Shown: positions 30,462 through 39,490, counted from the stretch's first letter. The stretch: DNA of 64,000 nucleotides from Acetobacteraceae bacterium (GCA_030041375.1 JASHOA010000006.1:110979-174978), one strand, 5' to 3'. Notes: generated by a model from the sequence alone, not told the origin. Translations and numbers: made by a program.

Positions 30462-30475
30462 CACGCCCGGGCGTG
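30462..30475. promoter_or_regulatory. Perfect 14-bp palindrome between permease and binding-protein genes
   Basis: CACGCCCGGGCGTG is a perfect palindrome in the 65-base intercistronic gap. In RNA it can only form a stem with a strained small loop, so it could equally be a protein-binding site. Differential expression of the binding protein is a possible role. Confidence 0.35.
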
Positions 30476-30501
30476 GGCGTTCCGTTTGCGCGATATTTGC
30501 A

Positions 30502-31419
30502 TCAGCCCATCGGGGCCGCAAGCCTGCGCACCAGCCTGAGCAGCCCGTCGAGAATGAGAGCAACCGCGGCGATGAGCACGATGCCCGAGAAGATAAGGGT
30601 CGTGACAAGGTAGTTGGACGCCTCGAGGATGACGTAGCCCAATCCGCTCGTCGCTGCGATCATCTCCACCGCGACGATGCTGGTCCATGAAATTCCCATG
30701 GCCAGCCGGAGCCCGGTAATGACCCCCGGCAAGGCGGCGCGCACCCGCACGTGCAACAATGCGTAGCGGGGTGACGCGCCAAGCGAGCGCGCTGCTTCGA
30801 TGTATTCTTCCGGCACTGCGTCGAGCGCCGCGACGACGGAAACGACCATGATCGGTATCACGCCGAGCCCGATCAGCACGATCTTCGGCAGTTCGCCGAT
30901 ACCGAACCAGACGATCAAGAGCGGGATGAAGGCGAGAGGCGGCAGCGGCCGTCCGAGTTCGATCAGCGGGTCGACGATCAGGCGAAGCGGCCGCAACGCC
31001 GACATCAGCGCGCCGAGGATAACGCCGACCAGCGCCCCCCAGGCAAAACCGGCGAGGATGCGGGCGAGGCTCATGGCGGTGTCCCCGAGCAGCGTTTCGC
31101 CGCGAGCAGGATAAGGCCGCGTGAGGTAGTGCAAGAGCGTCCGCGCGGTCGCGACAGGGGAGGGGAGGATCACGTTGTCGGAGATGACGAGGGCTGCGAG
31201 CCACCAGCCGACGATGATGCAAAGGACGCCGATGAGGCCCATGCCGATCCGCGACCAGTCGAGGGCGAGGAGCCCGTCCCGGAGAGCCGAGTGCCGGGTA
31301 TCGGGTCGCACAGCGTGGCGCGATGGAGGAGAGGAGGCGCCGGACGGGGCGGCAGGGGATCGTTCGTCAAGGGTTCCTTCTGGTCCGGTCATCGCGAACT
31401 TCTTCTGCTGGGTTTCCAT
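30502..31419 (-). CDS. TauC/SsuC-type ABC transporter permease
   Basis: This 305-residue inner-membrane permease has about six transmembrane segments (GLIGVLCIIVGWWLAALVI; ILAGFAWGALVGVILGALM; PPLAFIPLLIVWFGIGELPK). The cytoplasmic EAA loop reads EYIEAARSLGASPRYALLHVRVRAALPGVITGLRL. A Pro/Ser/Arg-rich N-terminal tail precedes the first span. The ATG at 31419 lies 11 bases after the ATPase stop; an ATG at 31392 behind AGAAGAAG is an equally good start. It works with the neighbouring ATPase and binding protein. Confidence 0.85.
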   Translation of the reverse strand: METQQKKFAMTGPEGTLDERSPAAPSGASSPPSRHAVRPDTRHSALRDGLLALDWSRIGMGLIGVLCIIVGWWLAALVISDNVILPSPVATARTLLHYLTRPYPARGETLLGDTAMSLARILAGFAWGALVGVILGALMSALRPLRLIVDPLIELGRPLPPLAFIPLLIVWFGIGELPKIVLIGLGVIPIMVVSVVAALDAVPEEYIEAARSLGASPRYALLHVRVRAALPGVITGLRLAMGISWTSIVAVEMIAATSGLGYVILEASNYLVTTLIFSGIVLIAAVALILDGLLRLVRRLAAPMG

Positions 31420-31430
31420 GCCGGGGGCGA

Positions 31431-32234
31431 TCAGTAGGGAGCTGCGGCGCGCCCGGCGCCGACTATCGCCGCACCGCCCCGTGCGTGCTCGACGGCCTGG
31501 CGGACACGACGCTTGAGATCGACGAAGTCTGTGCTTTCGGAGACTTCGTATGTGCGCGGCCTGGGCAGAGGGATCGGAATCGTCTCGACCAACTCTCCAG
31601 GCTGGGATGCCATGACGGCCACGCGGTCGCTGAGCAGGACCGCCTCTTCGACATCGTGCGTGACCAGAACGACGGTGAAGCGCCGGCGCTCCCAAAGGTC
31701 GAGCAGGAACTGCTGCATGCCGGTCCGGGTCAGCGCATCGAGCGCGCCGAACGGCTCGTCCATCAGCAGGATTTCCGGATCGACCATCATGGCCCGGGCG
31801 AACGCGGCACGATGCATCATTCCACCGGAGAGCTGTTTCGGATAGTGGAACTCGAACCCGGCAAGGCCGACGATTCCGAGGAGCTCGAGCGCGCGCGCCC
31901 GCGTTCCTGGCGTAAAGGATCCTTCCGCACGGGGACCGAACAGGGTGTTGTCCAGCACCGTAAGCCAGGGAAAGAGCATCGGCTGCTGGAAGAGCATGCC
32001 ACGGTCGGAGCCAGGACCGCGCACGGGAGCTTCGTCCACGAGCACGCTTCCGGCATCGGCATGCACAAATCCGCCGATAATCCGGAGCAGTGTCGTCTTG
32101 CCGCACCCGGAGCGACCGACCAGGGAAACGAATTCTCCCTCGCCCACGGAAATGCTGACGTTACGGAGGATTTCCACGATGCTGCCGCCGTGGGCAAAGC
32201 TCTTCGAAACGTTTCTGACGTGCACTCCGGCCAT
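31431..32234 (-). CDS. TauB/SsuB-type ABC transporter ATPase
   Basis: This 267-residue ABC ATPase has Walker A GRSGCGKTTLLRI, Q-loop FQQPMLFPWLTVLDN (the nitrate/sulfonate class), a slightly variant signature LSGGMMHRAAFARAM, Walker B ILLMDEPFGALDALTR and switch VTHDVEEAVLLSDRV. I place the start at the ATG at 32234 (MAGVHVRNVSKSF) from the family N-terminus; the frame stays open upstream without similarity. First gene of a four-gene operon with permease, binding protein and PLP enzyme. Confidence 0.87.
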   Translation of the reverse strand: MAGVHVRNVSKSFAHGGSIVEILRNVSISVGEGEFVSLVGRSGCGKTTLLRIIGGFVHADAGSVLVDEAPVRGPGSDRGMLFQQPMLFPWLTVLDNTLFGPRAEGSFTPGTRARALELLGIVGLAGFEFHYPKQLSGGMMHRAAFARAMMVDPEILLMDEPFGALDALTRTGMQQFLLDLWERRRFTVVLVTHDVEEAVLLSDRVAVMASQPGELVETIPIPLPRPRTYEVSESTDFVDLKRRVRQAVEHARGGAAIVGAGRAAAPY

Positions 32235-32380
32235 TCCGGCGATTCTCCCGAGCCGGGCCGCGGGGGAAAGCACGCGAATCCGGCATGAGTGGATCGTGAC
32301 GCGTGCGAGGCACGCGAGCACGTCTTCCCGTTGTCCAACCACAGAGCCTAACCCGGCTGCGGACCCCTCAGCAATGTTAG

Positions 32381-32614
32381 GAGATCGAGACGTCGCTCAA
32401 GCTGGCCGAGCCCGGCGATGTCCGGAAGCTCATGCGCTCGCTGGCAAAGCAGGCGATCACACTCCGGGTGGTGAATCCCGTTGCCGCACGCTACACGGTG
32501 GAATGGAACCAGGTGATGGCGGCAACGCTGGTCGCGACCGTGCCGGTCGCACTTCTGCTTGCCTGGCTGCAGCGCTATCTGGTGGGTGACCTGACGCTCG
32601 GGGCGGTGAAGTAG
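32381..32614 (+). pseudogene. C-terminal fossil of a carbohydrate ABC permease (MalG type)
   Basis: The open frame begins after a TAG and has no start signal. Its second half (RYTVEWNQVMAATLVATVPV, then LLLAWLQRYLVGDLTLGAVK) is the last transmembrane helix and C-terminus of a MalG-like sugar permease. The preceding about 25 residues do not fit that family and may be a fusion from another gene. The rest of the permease and its partners are absent. It sits 30 bases ahead of a lytic transglycosylase gene. Confidence 0.65.
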
Positions 32615-32644
32615 CAGATCGATATCGGAGAGAGCACGCAGGGG

Positions 32645-33055
32645 ATGACGCCGGTTCCATTTCTTCGCTGCATGCTGGCGGTCGCACATCTTTATGCGCT
32701 GCCGCCGAGTGCGCTGCCGGCCATCCAGGCGGTGGAGGGCGGTGCGCCGGGCGTCGTGCATCATAACCGGAACGGGACGGAAGACCTCGGTGTGATGCAG
32801 GTGAATACGTTCTGGGTGATGCCGATTGCGCGGGCGAGCGGGCTTTCGGCGGTTGCCGTCTGGTCGCGGTTGATCGGCGATCCGTGCTTCAACATCACTG
32901 CGGCGGGCGCCATCCTTCGCGTCTATCTCAATGAGACGCATGATCTGATGCGGGCGATCGGCGATTATCATTCGCATACGCCGGTCCTGAACCGGCGTTA
33001 TCAACTTCAGGTGCTGGCAGCGGCACGGCGGTTGTTCGTGACCGCCGAGCGATGA
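32645..33055 (+). CDS. Short lytic transglycosylase (SLT domain), copy 1
   Basis: This 136-residue SLT-fold protein has the catalytic Glu in LPAIQAVEGGAPG and the following motifs NGTEDLGVMQVNTFW and MRAIGDYHSHTP. Such enzymes cut peptidoglycan glycan strands and help assemble cell-wall-spanning machines. I see no clear signal peptide; the N-terminus (MTPVPFLRCMLAVAHLYALP) is only mildly hydrophobic. It converges with gspO 12 bases downstream and is a paralog of the gene at 44358-44765, which lies on the other side of the secretion locus in the same orientation. Confidence 0.82.
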   Translation: MTPVPFLRCMLAVAHLYALPPSALPAIQAVEGGAPGVVHHNRNGTEDLGVMQVNTFWVMPIARASGLSAVAVWSRLIGDPCFNITAAGAILRVYLNETHDLMRAIGDYHSHTPVLNRRYQLQVLAAARRLFVTAER

Positions 33056-33067
33056 CGAGAGCGAACG

Positions 33068-33835
33068 TCACCCCGCGCCGTGCAGGAGCCAAGCGGCCCA
33101 TATGGCGGCCGCGAGGGGCGGGCCGAAGGGAATGGGAGTGCGCGGGCCGATCGGCCTTCCTGAAAGCCTGAGTGCCGCGGCGAGCAGGATTCCCGCAAGT
33201 GCCGCGGCGAGCATGATCCAGGGCAGCGTTGCAGGCCCCGACCAGGCGCCGCCCGCAGCCATGAGCTTGGCATCGCCGGTGCCAATTCCCTCGATGCCGC
33301 GCAGAGCGCGCCAGGCCAGTCCGAGCGCCAGCAGGCCGAGATAGCCGAGGGCAGCGGCCGCGGCGTGCGCGATGAGCGCATCCGGCGCCAGCCACCAAGT
33401 GGCAACAAGGCCGAGCGGGATCAGGGGCAGGGTGAGCGCATCGGGGAGATGGAGCGTCGTCGCATCGATCCAGCCGAGCGCGAGCAGACCCCAGCCGAGG
33501 AGGGAGCCGAACCAAAGAGTGGCGCCGCTTTGGCCGGCCAGGGCGGCGGAGGTGGGCACCGCGAGTGCGGCCAGTTCGACCGCGAGATGGAAGCGGCCGA
33601 TCTCGCGCGCGCCGCAACGGCAGCGGCCGCCAAGCCAGAGATAGGAGACGAGCGGCACCATTTCGAAGAATGCGAGCGGACGGCCGCAGCCGGCGCATTG
33701 CGAGCGTGCGAGAAAGAGCGGCCGACGCGCGGGCAGCCGGAGAATGAGAACGCCGAGCAGGCTGCCGATGCAGGGCGCGAACAGAAAGAGAAGAAGAAGG
33801 GGAATGAACTCGTTCGTCAGCGAAATTTGCCCCAT
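33068..33835 (-). CDS. gspO: Prepilin peptidase / N-methyltransferase GspO
   Basis: This 255-residue polytopic aspartic protease processes and methylates pseudopilins. Zinc-binding pairs CAGCGRPLAFFEMVPLVSYL and GGRCRCG are present. The catalytic aspartates are in LGWIDATTLHLPD and in GIGTGDAKLMAA. I start at the ATG at 33835 (MGQISLTNEFIPLLLL) because GGGGAGCGGGAGAG lies just upstream. It is divergent from gspE with a 62-base gap. It should serve GspG, H, I, J and K encoded nearby. Confidence 0.9.
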   Translation of the reverse strand: MGQISLTNEFIPLLLLFLFAPCIGSLLGVLILRLPARRPLFLARSQCAGCGRPLAFFEMVPLVSYLWLGGRCRCGAREIGRFHLAVELAALAVPTSAALAGQSGATLWFGSLLGWGLLALGWIDATTLHLPDALTLPLIPLGLVATWWLAPDALIAHAAAAALGYLGLLALGLAWRALRGIEGIGTGDAKLMAAGGAWSGPATLPWIMLAAALAGILLAAALRLSGRPIGPRTPIPFGPPLAAAIWAAWLLHGAG

Positions 33836-33897
33836 CTCTCCCGCTCCCCAGGCTATCGTATGCTCGCCCGTGCAAGGGGCGGGACGGAGCGGATGGC

Positions 33898-35634
33898 ATG
33901 CCCGATACGACGGCATGGCCGCAAGGCAAGACGGGCACGAGATCGGACGACGAGGTGACGCCGGCGGATCGGCTGGCCGCAAGGCTGGTTGAAGCTGGCC
34001 AATGCGACGAGGCGGCGATCGAGCGGGCGCGGCGGGTTGCCGCGGAGACCGGCCAGCGCCTCGACCATGTGCTCAAGCAGCTTGGGCTTCTCACCGAGCG
34101 TGACCTTGCCGAAGCCTACGCCGATCTGGCGGGAGTGAGGCTCGCCGTGGCTGATCGGTACCCTGCCGAGCCGCTTTTCCCCGAGCGCGTGCAGCCACAG
34201 TTCCTGCGCGCCGCCGGAGCGCTTCCTTTGCGGATCGAAGGCAGCGTTCTCGTGCTGGCGATGACGGACCCGTTCGATGCGTTCACGGCGCGGGCAGTTG
34301 CGGCGGCGACCGGCCATGTGGTTGCGATCGAGGTTGCCGTGCCGATCGAACTCGAAGCGGCGATCGAGAGGCTTTATCCGGAGACAGGACGCGAGGAAGC
34401 AGCGCCACTCTCGGCCGAAGCGACGTCGTTCGAGGAGGATGCGGAGCGGCTGCGAGATCTGGCAAGCGAAGCGCCGGTGATCCGGCTGGTGAATCAGATC
34501 ATCTCGCGGGCGGTCGAGACCCGCGCTTCGGACATTCATATCGAGCCCTGCGAAGATCGGCTGCGCATCCGCTATCGTCGCGACGGGATTCTCGCGGAGG
34601 TGGAGAGCCCGCCGGCGCGGCTTGCACCGGCGATCACCAGCCGGATCAAGATCATGGCGCGGCTCGACATTGCCGAGCGGCGGCTGCCACAGGATGGCAG
34701 GATCAGGCTCGCCATACGTGGCCAGGAGGTGGATTTCCGGGTCTCTTCGGTGCCTGCCTTGCACGGTGAGACGGTCGTGCTGCGCGTGCTCGATCGCAGC
34801 GCGGTGGCTTTCGACTATGCGCGGCTTGGCCTTTCGCCTCTGGTGGTTGCCAGGCTGGAGGCAACTTTCGCGCTGCCGAACGGCATGGTTCTGGTGACCG
34901 GCCCGACCGGCAGCGGCAAGACGACCACGCTTTACACGGGGCTTCTTGGTCTCAATTCGGGGACACGGAATGTCGTGACGATCGAGGATCCGATCGAGTT
35001 CCAGCTTCCCGGGATCAACCAGATCCAGGTCAAGCCGCAGATCGGGCTCGACTTCGCGCATCTGTTGCGGGCTATCCTGAGGCAGGATCCGGATGTCATC
35101 ATGGTGGGCGAGATCCGCGATCTCGAAACCGCAGAGATTGCGGCTCAGGCGGCGCTGACCGGGCATCTCGTGCTGTCCACGCTGCACACCAATTCGGCTG
35201 CCGCCAGTATCACCCGGCTGCGCGATATGGGACTCGAGGATTACCTGATCACGGCGGTGCTGCGCGGCGTGCTGGCGCAGCGGCTGGTGCGGCGACTTTG
35301 CCCGGAATGCCGCCGCGCCGAGGTGGCACCGCCGGCACTGGCAGCGCGCCTTGGCATCGGGCGGGAAGGCGGCGGCGAGGTGCTGCTCTGGCACGCCGTG
35401 GGCTGCCAAGCCTGCCGGGGCAGCGGCTATCATGGGCGGATGGCGGTTGCCGAATTCCTCGTTCCTGATGCGGGCATCGAGAGCCGGATCTTCGCGCGTG
35501 CGGACGAGGCCGAGATCGAACGCGCAGCAATCGCGGGAGGCATGACGCCGATGTTCAAGGCCGGGCTTGCTGCGGTGCTGGCCGGGGAGACGACGATCGA
35601 GGAACTGGCGCGCAGCATCCGGGCGACGAACTGA
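33898..35634 (+). CDS. gspE: Type II secretion ATPase GspE
   Basis: This 578-residue cytoplasmic hexameric ATPase has an N-terminal N1E/MshEN-type domain (residues about 20-130) and an N2E domain, then VNQIISRAVETRASDIHIEP. Walker A is GPTGSGKTTTLYTG (Lys341), the Asp box IEDPIEFQLPGINQIQV, Walker B DPDVIMVGEIRD and the His box LSTLHTN. The zinc-binding loop is CPECRR...CQACRG, typical of GspE. The stop overlaps gspF by one base (TGATG). Confidence 0.95.
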   Translation: MPDTTAWPQGKTGTRSDDEVTPADRLAARLVEAGQCDEAAIERARRVAAETGQRLDHVLKQLGLLTERDLAEAYADLAGVRLAVADRYPAEPLFPERVQPQFLRAAGALPLRIEGSVLVLAMTDPFDAFTARAVAAATGHVVAIEVAVPIELEAAIERLYPETGREEAAPLSAEATSFEEDAERLRDLASEAPVIRLVNQIISRAVETRASDIHIEPCEDRLRIRYRRDGILAEVESPPARLAPAITSRIKIMARLDIAERRLPQDGRIRLAIRGQEVDFRVSSVPALHGETVVLRVLDRSAVAFDYARLGLSPLVVARLEATFALPNGMVLVTGPTGSGKTTTLYTGLLGLNSGTRNVVTIEDPIEFQLPGINQIQVKPQIGLDFAHLLRAILRQDPDVIMVGEIRDLETAEIAAQAALTGHLVLSTLHTNSAAASITRLRDMGLEDYLITAVLRGVLAQRLVRRLCPECRRAEVAPPALAARLGIGREGGGEVLLWHAVGCQACRGSGYHGRMAVAEFLVPDAGIESRIFARADEAEIERAAIAGGMTPMFKAGLAAVLAGETTIEELARSIRATN

Positions 35635-36857
35635 TGCCGGAATTTCGCTATGTCGCGATCGAACCGGGCGGGGCGCTGGCGCGCGGCACGATGCAGGCTC
35701 CAGACGCCGCGAGCGTGATCGAGCGGCTGCGCCGCTCAGGCAACCTGCCGGTTTCGGCAACCGAAGCGCGGCGCGGCTTCCACCTTCGCGACCTGCTGGC
35801 GATGGAGATCGGCAGAGGCCGGGCACTATCCCGCCAGGAGCTGGCGGAGGCCATGCGCGAGCTTGCTACGATGCTCGGCGCCGGCCAGGACCTGGACCGG
35901 TCGTTGCGATTCCTTATCGAGACGACCAAGAGTGCCCGCGTGCGCACCGTGTTCGGCCGCGTGCGCGAGGCGGTGCGCGACGGCAGCACGCTCGCTGCAG
36001 CGATGGCCGGGGAGCCGAAGAGCTTTCCGCGGCTGATGATCGGGCTGGTGCGGGCGGGCGAGGCCGGTGGCGCGCTGGTGGCGGCGCTTGAACGCCTGGC
36101 GCAGCTTCTGGAGCGGGAACGGAGCCTGATCTCCACGGTGCAATCGGCGCTCGTTTATCCTGCCTTATTGCTGCTGACGGCGATCGGCTCGGTGGTGCTG
36201 TTGTTGACCAAGGTATTGCCGCAGTTCGTGCCGCTGTTCGGGGAAAACGGCGTGGCGATGCCGGCCTCGACGCGGCTGATGATGGGTGCTGGCGCGCTGC
36301 TCACGGCGTATGGACCGTATGCTCTCGTGCTTCTGCTGCTTGGCGGGATCGCGGCAAAGAGGGCGCTGGCGCGGCCGGCGCCGCGCGCCATTGCGGACGG
36401 CCTGCTGCTGCGCTTGCCGGTGTTGGGCAGACTTGCGGGGGAGGCGATGGCGGCGCGGTTCACGCGCACGCTCGGCACGCTGCTCGTCAATGGCGTGCCG
36501 CTTTTTTCGGCGCTCGGGATCGTGCGCGATGCGACCGGGAATCTCGCGGCTGTGGCGGCCATCGATCACGCAACCGCGAGCGTGCGGGACGGTGGCGGGC
36601 TGGCTGCTCCGCTGGAGGCGGCGGGGATTTTCCCGCGGCGGACCATCTCGCTTCTGAGGTTGGGCGAAGAGACCGCCGCACTCGGCCCGATCGCGCTCAA
36701 GGCTGCGGAAATCCATGAGGAGCAAGTGAGGCTCAGCGTAGAGCGGCTGGTGGCGTTGCTGGTGCCGGCGATTACCATCGTCATGGGCGTGCTGGTCGCG
36801 GGCATTGTCGGCTCTCTCCTGCAAGCCATGCTGGGGCTCGATGCGCTGGCGCAGTGA
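35634..36857 (+). CDS. gspF: Type II secretion inner-membrane platform protein GspF
   Basis: This 407-residue protein has two repeated T2SSF cytoplasmic domains (AEAMRELATMLGAGQDLDRSL and AARFTRTLGTLLVNGVPLFSAL) and three transmembrane segments (around residues 170-190, 220-240, 375-395). It anchors GspE to the membrane platform. The start overlaps gspE and the 3' end overlaps gspH by 17 bases. Confidence 0.94.
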   Translation: MPEFRYVAIEPGGALARGTMQAPDAASVIERLRRSGNLPVSATEARRGFHLRDLLAMEIGRGRALSRQELAEAMRELATMLGAGQDLDRSLRFLIETTKSARVRTVFGRVREAVRDGSTLAAAMAGEPKSFPRLMIGLVRAGEAGGALVAALERLAQLLERERSLISTVQSALVYPALLLLTAIGSVVLLLTKVLPQFVPLFGENGVAMPASTRLMMGAGALLTAYGPYALVLLLLGGIAAKRALARPAPRAIADGLLLRLPVLGRLAGEAMAARFTRTLGTLLVNGVPLFSALGIVRDATGNLAAVAAIDHATASVRDGGGLAAPLEAAGIFPRRTISLLRLGEETAALGPIALKAAEIHEEQVRLSVERLVALLVPAITIVMGVLVAGIVGSLLQAMLGLDALAQ

Positions 36858-37293
36858 CGGCGCGCCGGCGGGTGGCTTCACGCTGCTCGAAATGATGGTG
36901 GTGATCGTGGTGCTGGGATTAGCGCTCTCGCTAATCGAGGCGTGGATGCCGCGGCCAAGCCCGGCAGTCGCGCTCAGCATGGCAGCGGGCCGGGTGCAAG
37001 GGGCGCTCAGTGTTGCGCGCTCGGAGGCGATCGCGGCCGATCGTCCGGTCGAGGTCACCTTCGATCCTGGCGCGGGAACGTTCAGGATCGACGGCGCGGA
37101 AGCGGTTCGACTGCCGAACGGGACGGCGATTGCCGGGATTGCGGGCGGAGACGTGATCCGCGTCGCCTTCGCGCCCGACGGGAGCGGTGCCGGCGGACCA
37201 ATCCTGCTTTCGGCGGGGACGCGGACGGAAATGATCCGGATCGATTGGCTGAGCGGGCGGGTCAGGGTCGGCGATGAAGAGAGCCGGCGCTGA
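36841..37293 (+). CDS. gspH: Type II secretion minor pseudopilin GspH
   Basis: This 150-residue prepilin-like protein has the cleavage site GGFTLLEMMVVIVVLGLAL (G/F cleavage, Glu at +5) followed by a short globular domain. LSVARSEAIAADRPVEVTFD is the GspH-type region. The ATG at 36841 lies inside the gspF 3' end. It is expected to be processed by GspO and to form part of the pseudopilus tip. Confidence 0.85.
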   Translation: MRWRSDGAPAGGFTLLEMMVVIVVLGLALSLIEAWMPRPSPAVALSMAAGRVQGALSVARSEAIAADRPVEVTFDPGAGTFRIDGAEAVRLPNGTAIAGIAGGDVIRVAFAPDGSGAGGPILLSAGTRTEMIRIDWLSGRVRVGDEESRR

Positions 37294-37687
37294 CGGCGGC
37301 TTCCTGCTGCTTGAAGTGCTGGTCGCCTTCCTGATTGCGGCCCTGGCGCTGGTCGTGCTGCTCGAGGGCGCGAGCGGCGGGCTCAGGGCGACCTCGCTTG
37401 CCAACCGCTACGGGCAGGCGGTGGCCCGTGCACGCTCGCATCTTGCCGCGGTGGGTGGGCGGGCCGCACCGCTGCTGCCTGGGGTGCAGGAGGGAGATGA
37501 TGGCAGCGGGTTCCGCTGGCAGGTGCAGATCACTCCACTTTCGGCAGGCTCGACGGCGGGGCCATCGCGCCAGGCGCTGTTCCTTTATCGTGTTGTCGTC
37601 ACGGAGTCCTGGGATGACGGGCAGGGGGAGCGGAATGTCCGGCTGATCAGCGCGCAGCTTGGAACAGGCGGGCCGCCCGGGCCATGA
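37274..37687 (+). CDS. gspI: Type II secretion minor pseudopilin GspI
   Basis: This 137-residue pseudopilin has the cleavage site DGGFLLLEVLVAFLIAALAL (Glu +5). The body includes GLRATSLANRYGQAVARARSHLA, typical of GspI (A-x-x-x-A-x-S-x-L). It overlaps gspH by 20 bases and gspJ by 4 bases (ATGA). It starts the pseudopilus tip complex with GspJ and GspK. Confidence 0.85.
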   Translation: MKRAGADGGFLLLEVLVAFLIAALALVVLLEGASGGLRATSLANRYGQAVARARSHLAAVGGRAAPLLPGVQEGDDGSGFRWQVQITPLSAGSTAGPSRQALFLYRVVVTESWDDGQGERNVRLISAQLGTGGPPGP

Positions 37688-38280
37688 GCGGGGAGCGCTT
37701 TTCCGGCTTCACGTTGCTCGAAACGCTGGTGGCGCTGGTCGTGCTTGGCCTGTTGATCGCCGGCCTTGCGGGAGTGGTGCATTTCGCGCTTCGCGCGCGT
37801 GGCACCGAGACCGTGCTGGCGGCGCAGAGCGAGGGGCTGGACGCTGTTGATCGCACGCTCCGCGGGCTGATCACCCGGATGGATCCGGGCAGCTTTGCAG
37901 CGGCGCCGACGCTGAGCGGAGGGACGCACTCCATGCGCTTCCTCACCGAGCTTCCCAAGGGCGCAGCGGTCGGAGGGATACGCGATGCCGCAGTGAGGCT
38001 CGCCGTCGATGCCGACAAGCGGCTCGTACTCGCTTGGCGGCTCGCTCCGCATGCCGTTGCGCTGAAGCGGCCGGCGCAGGGGCAGGCGGTTCTGCTGCAC
38101 GATGTGGCAGAGCTTGTCATCTCATACGCCCGGCCGTGGGCAAAGGGCGGCGGCTGGGTGGCGGAGTGGCAGGCGGTTGACCTGCCGGCGCTGGTCAGGA
38201 TCAGGATCGTGTTCGGCCGCGGCGATCGGCGCCGGTGGCCGGACATCGTTGCCGCGCCGATGCGTGAGCGCCCGCCGTGA
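37684..38280 (+). CDS. gspJ: Type II secretion minor pseudopilin GspJ
   Basis: This 198-residue pseudopilin has the cleavage site FSGFTLLETLVALVVLGLLI. A GspJ-like body (AAQSEGLDAVDRTLRGLITRMDPG, LRIRIVFGRGDRRRWPDIV-like C-terminus) follows. Start overlaps gspI. A 139-base gap to gspL follows, the largest gap in the E-to-K run. Confidence 0.84.
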   Translation: MSGERFSGFTLLETLVALVVLGLLIAGLAGVVHFALRARGTETVLAAQSEGLDAVDRTLRGLITRMDPGSFAAAPTLSGGTHSMRFLTELPKGAAVGGIRDAAVRLAVDADKRLVLAWRLAPHAVALKRPAQGQAVLLHDVAELVISYARPWAKGGGWVAEWQAVDLPALVRIRIVFGRGDRRRWPDIVAAPMRERPP

Positions 38281-38419
38281 GGCCGCCCGCGAAATCTGCG
38301 CCCCAAACAAGAAAGTTTGAATTCCCAGGGGCGGGGCCGGATTTTGGCGTGCTATTGCTTCTGCGCCTCAAAGGCGGGCACCGGTTGGCCGGTCAGAAGC
38401 GGAGTGTCGGGGAGGAGCG

Positions 38420-39490
38420 ATGCTGGGCCGTTTCCTTGGATGGTGGGTGCGGCAGCTTGCCGGATTGATTCCGGCCGGGTGGCGTAGCCCTGAGACCGGC
38501 GGCGCGGAGACCGTCATCTCGCTCGGCCTGGATGATGCGGCGGCGCCGGAGGCCGTGATCGCCGTGCAATCGAGACGCGGGGAAGAAGTGCTATGCCGCG
38601 CCGCGCTCGACGAGGCGGGTGTCGCCGCCGCGCGGGTTCTGCTCGAGCGGCGACGGCGGCCGGCGCGAACGGTGCTCCGGTTGCCGGGCGCAGCGCTTCT
38701 CGAGAGGGAAGTGGCGTTGCCGCTGGCGGCGGAATGGGACCTGTTGGCCGTGGTCGGCAACGACCTGGACCGGTTGACTCCATTCCGGCCGGAGGAGTTG
38801 GTCTGGACAGCGGAGGCGATCGGGCGCGACCGGGCACGCGGTCGGCTTCTGCTTCGTCTGTCGTTTGTGCCGCGTGCACTGTTCGCGGCTTGGCTGCCGG
38901 TACTGGCCCGCGTGGGGCTGGTGCCGGAGCAGATCGAAGTGGCGCGGCCAAATGGTCGCGGCACGACTGGAAAGGCGGAGCGTAGGGCATATCTCCGCCT
39001 CGCACTCGACAGGCGCGAAGGCGCGGAGCGACAGGAGCGGCGGCGGCTCAGGCTGGCCGCTGCGTGCGTTTGCGTGCTGGCGCTCTCGGCGGTTGTCCTG
39101 CCCTTCGTCCGCCAGTCATTGGCGGAGAGGGCCCTGTCGGTGCGCATGGCAGCGCTGCGACCGCAAGTCGCCGAAGTGCTGGCGCTGCGCAGCCGGATCG
39201 GCAGCGCGGCGGAGGGCGCGGATGCGATCAGCGCATTGCGCGCCGCGATCGGCGATCCATTGCAGGCGCTGGCTATTCTCACCCGCATCCTGCCGGATGA
39301 TACGTGGCTCGAAAGCTTCACCCTTTCGCACCGGCAACTGGCTATCACCGGGCGCTCTGCCCGGGCGGCCCGACTGATCGGCCTGATCGCGGCCGACCCA
39401 TTGCTCCGCGATCCCGCGTTCACGGCTGCGGTGACGCGGGCGCCGGAAGGTGGGGACGAATTCTCGATCCACGCAGAGTTGGCGCCATGA
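38420..39490 (+). CDS. gspL: Type II secretion assembly protein GspL (PilM/PilN-like)
   Basis: This 356-residue protein has a cytoplasmic actin-like half (residues about 30-190; VLRLPGAALLEREVALPLAAEWDLLAVVGNDLDRLTPF). One transmembrane helix at about residues 212-232 (AAACVCVLALSAVVLPFV) and a periplasmic ferredoxin-like half similar to PilN (LAILTRILPDDTWLESFTL) follow. GspL links GspE to the membrane. GGGGAGGAGCG precedes the ATG. Its stop overlaps gspM by four bases. Confidence 0.8.
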   Translation: MLGRFLGWWVRQLAGLIPAGWRSPETGGAETVISLGLDDAAAPEAVIAVQSRRGEEVLCRAALDEAGVAAARVLLERRRRPARTVLRLPGAALLEREVALPLAAEWDLLAVVGNDLDRLTPFRPEELVWTAEAIGRDRARGRLLLRLSFVPRALFAAWLPVLARVGLVPEQIEVARPNGRGTTGKAERRAYLRLALDRREGAERQERRRLRLAAACVCVLALSAVVLPFVRQSLAERALSVRMAALRPQVAEVLALRSRIGSAAEGADAISALRAAIGDPLQALAILTRILPDDTWLESFTLSHRQLAITGRSARAARLIGLIAADPLLRDPAFTAAVTRAPEGGDEFSIHAELAP

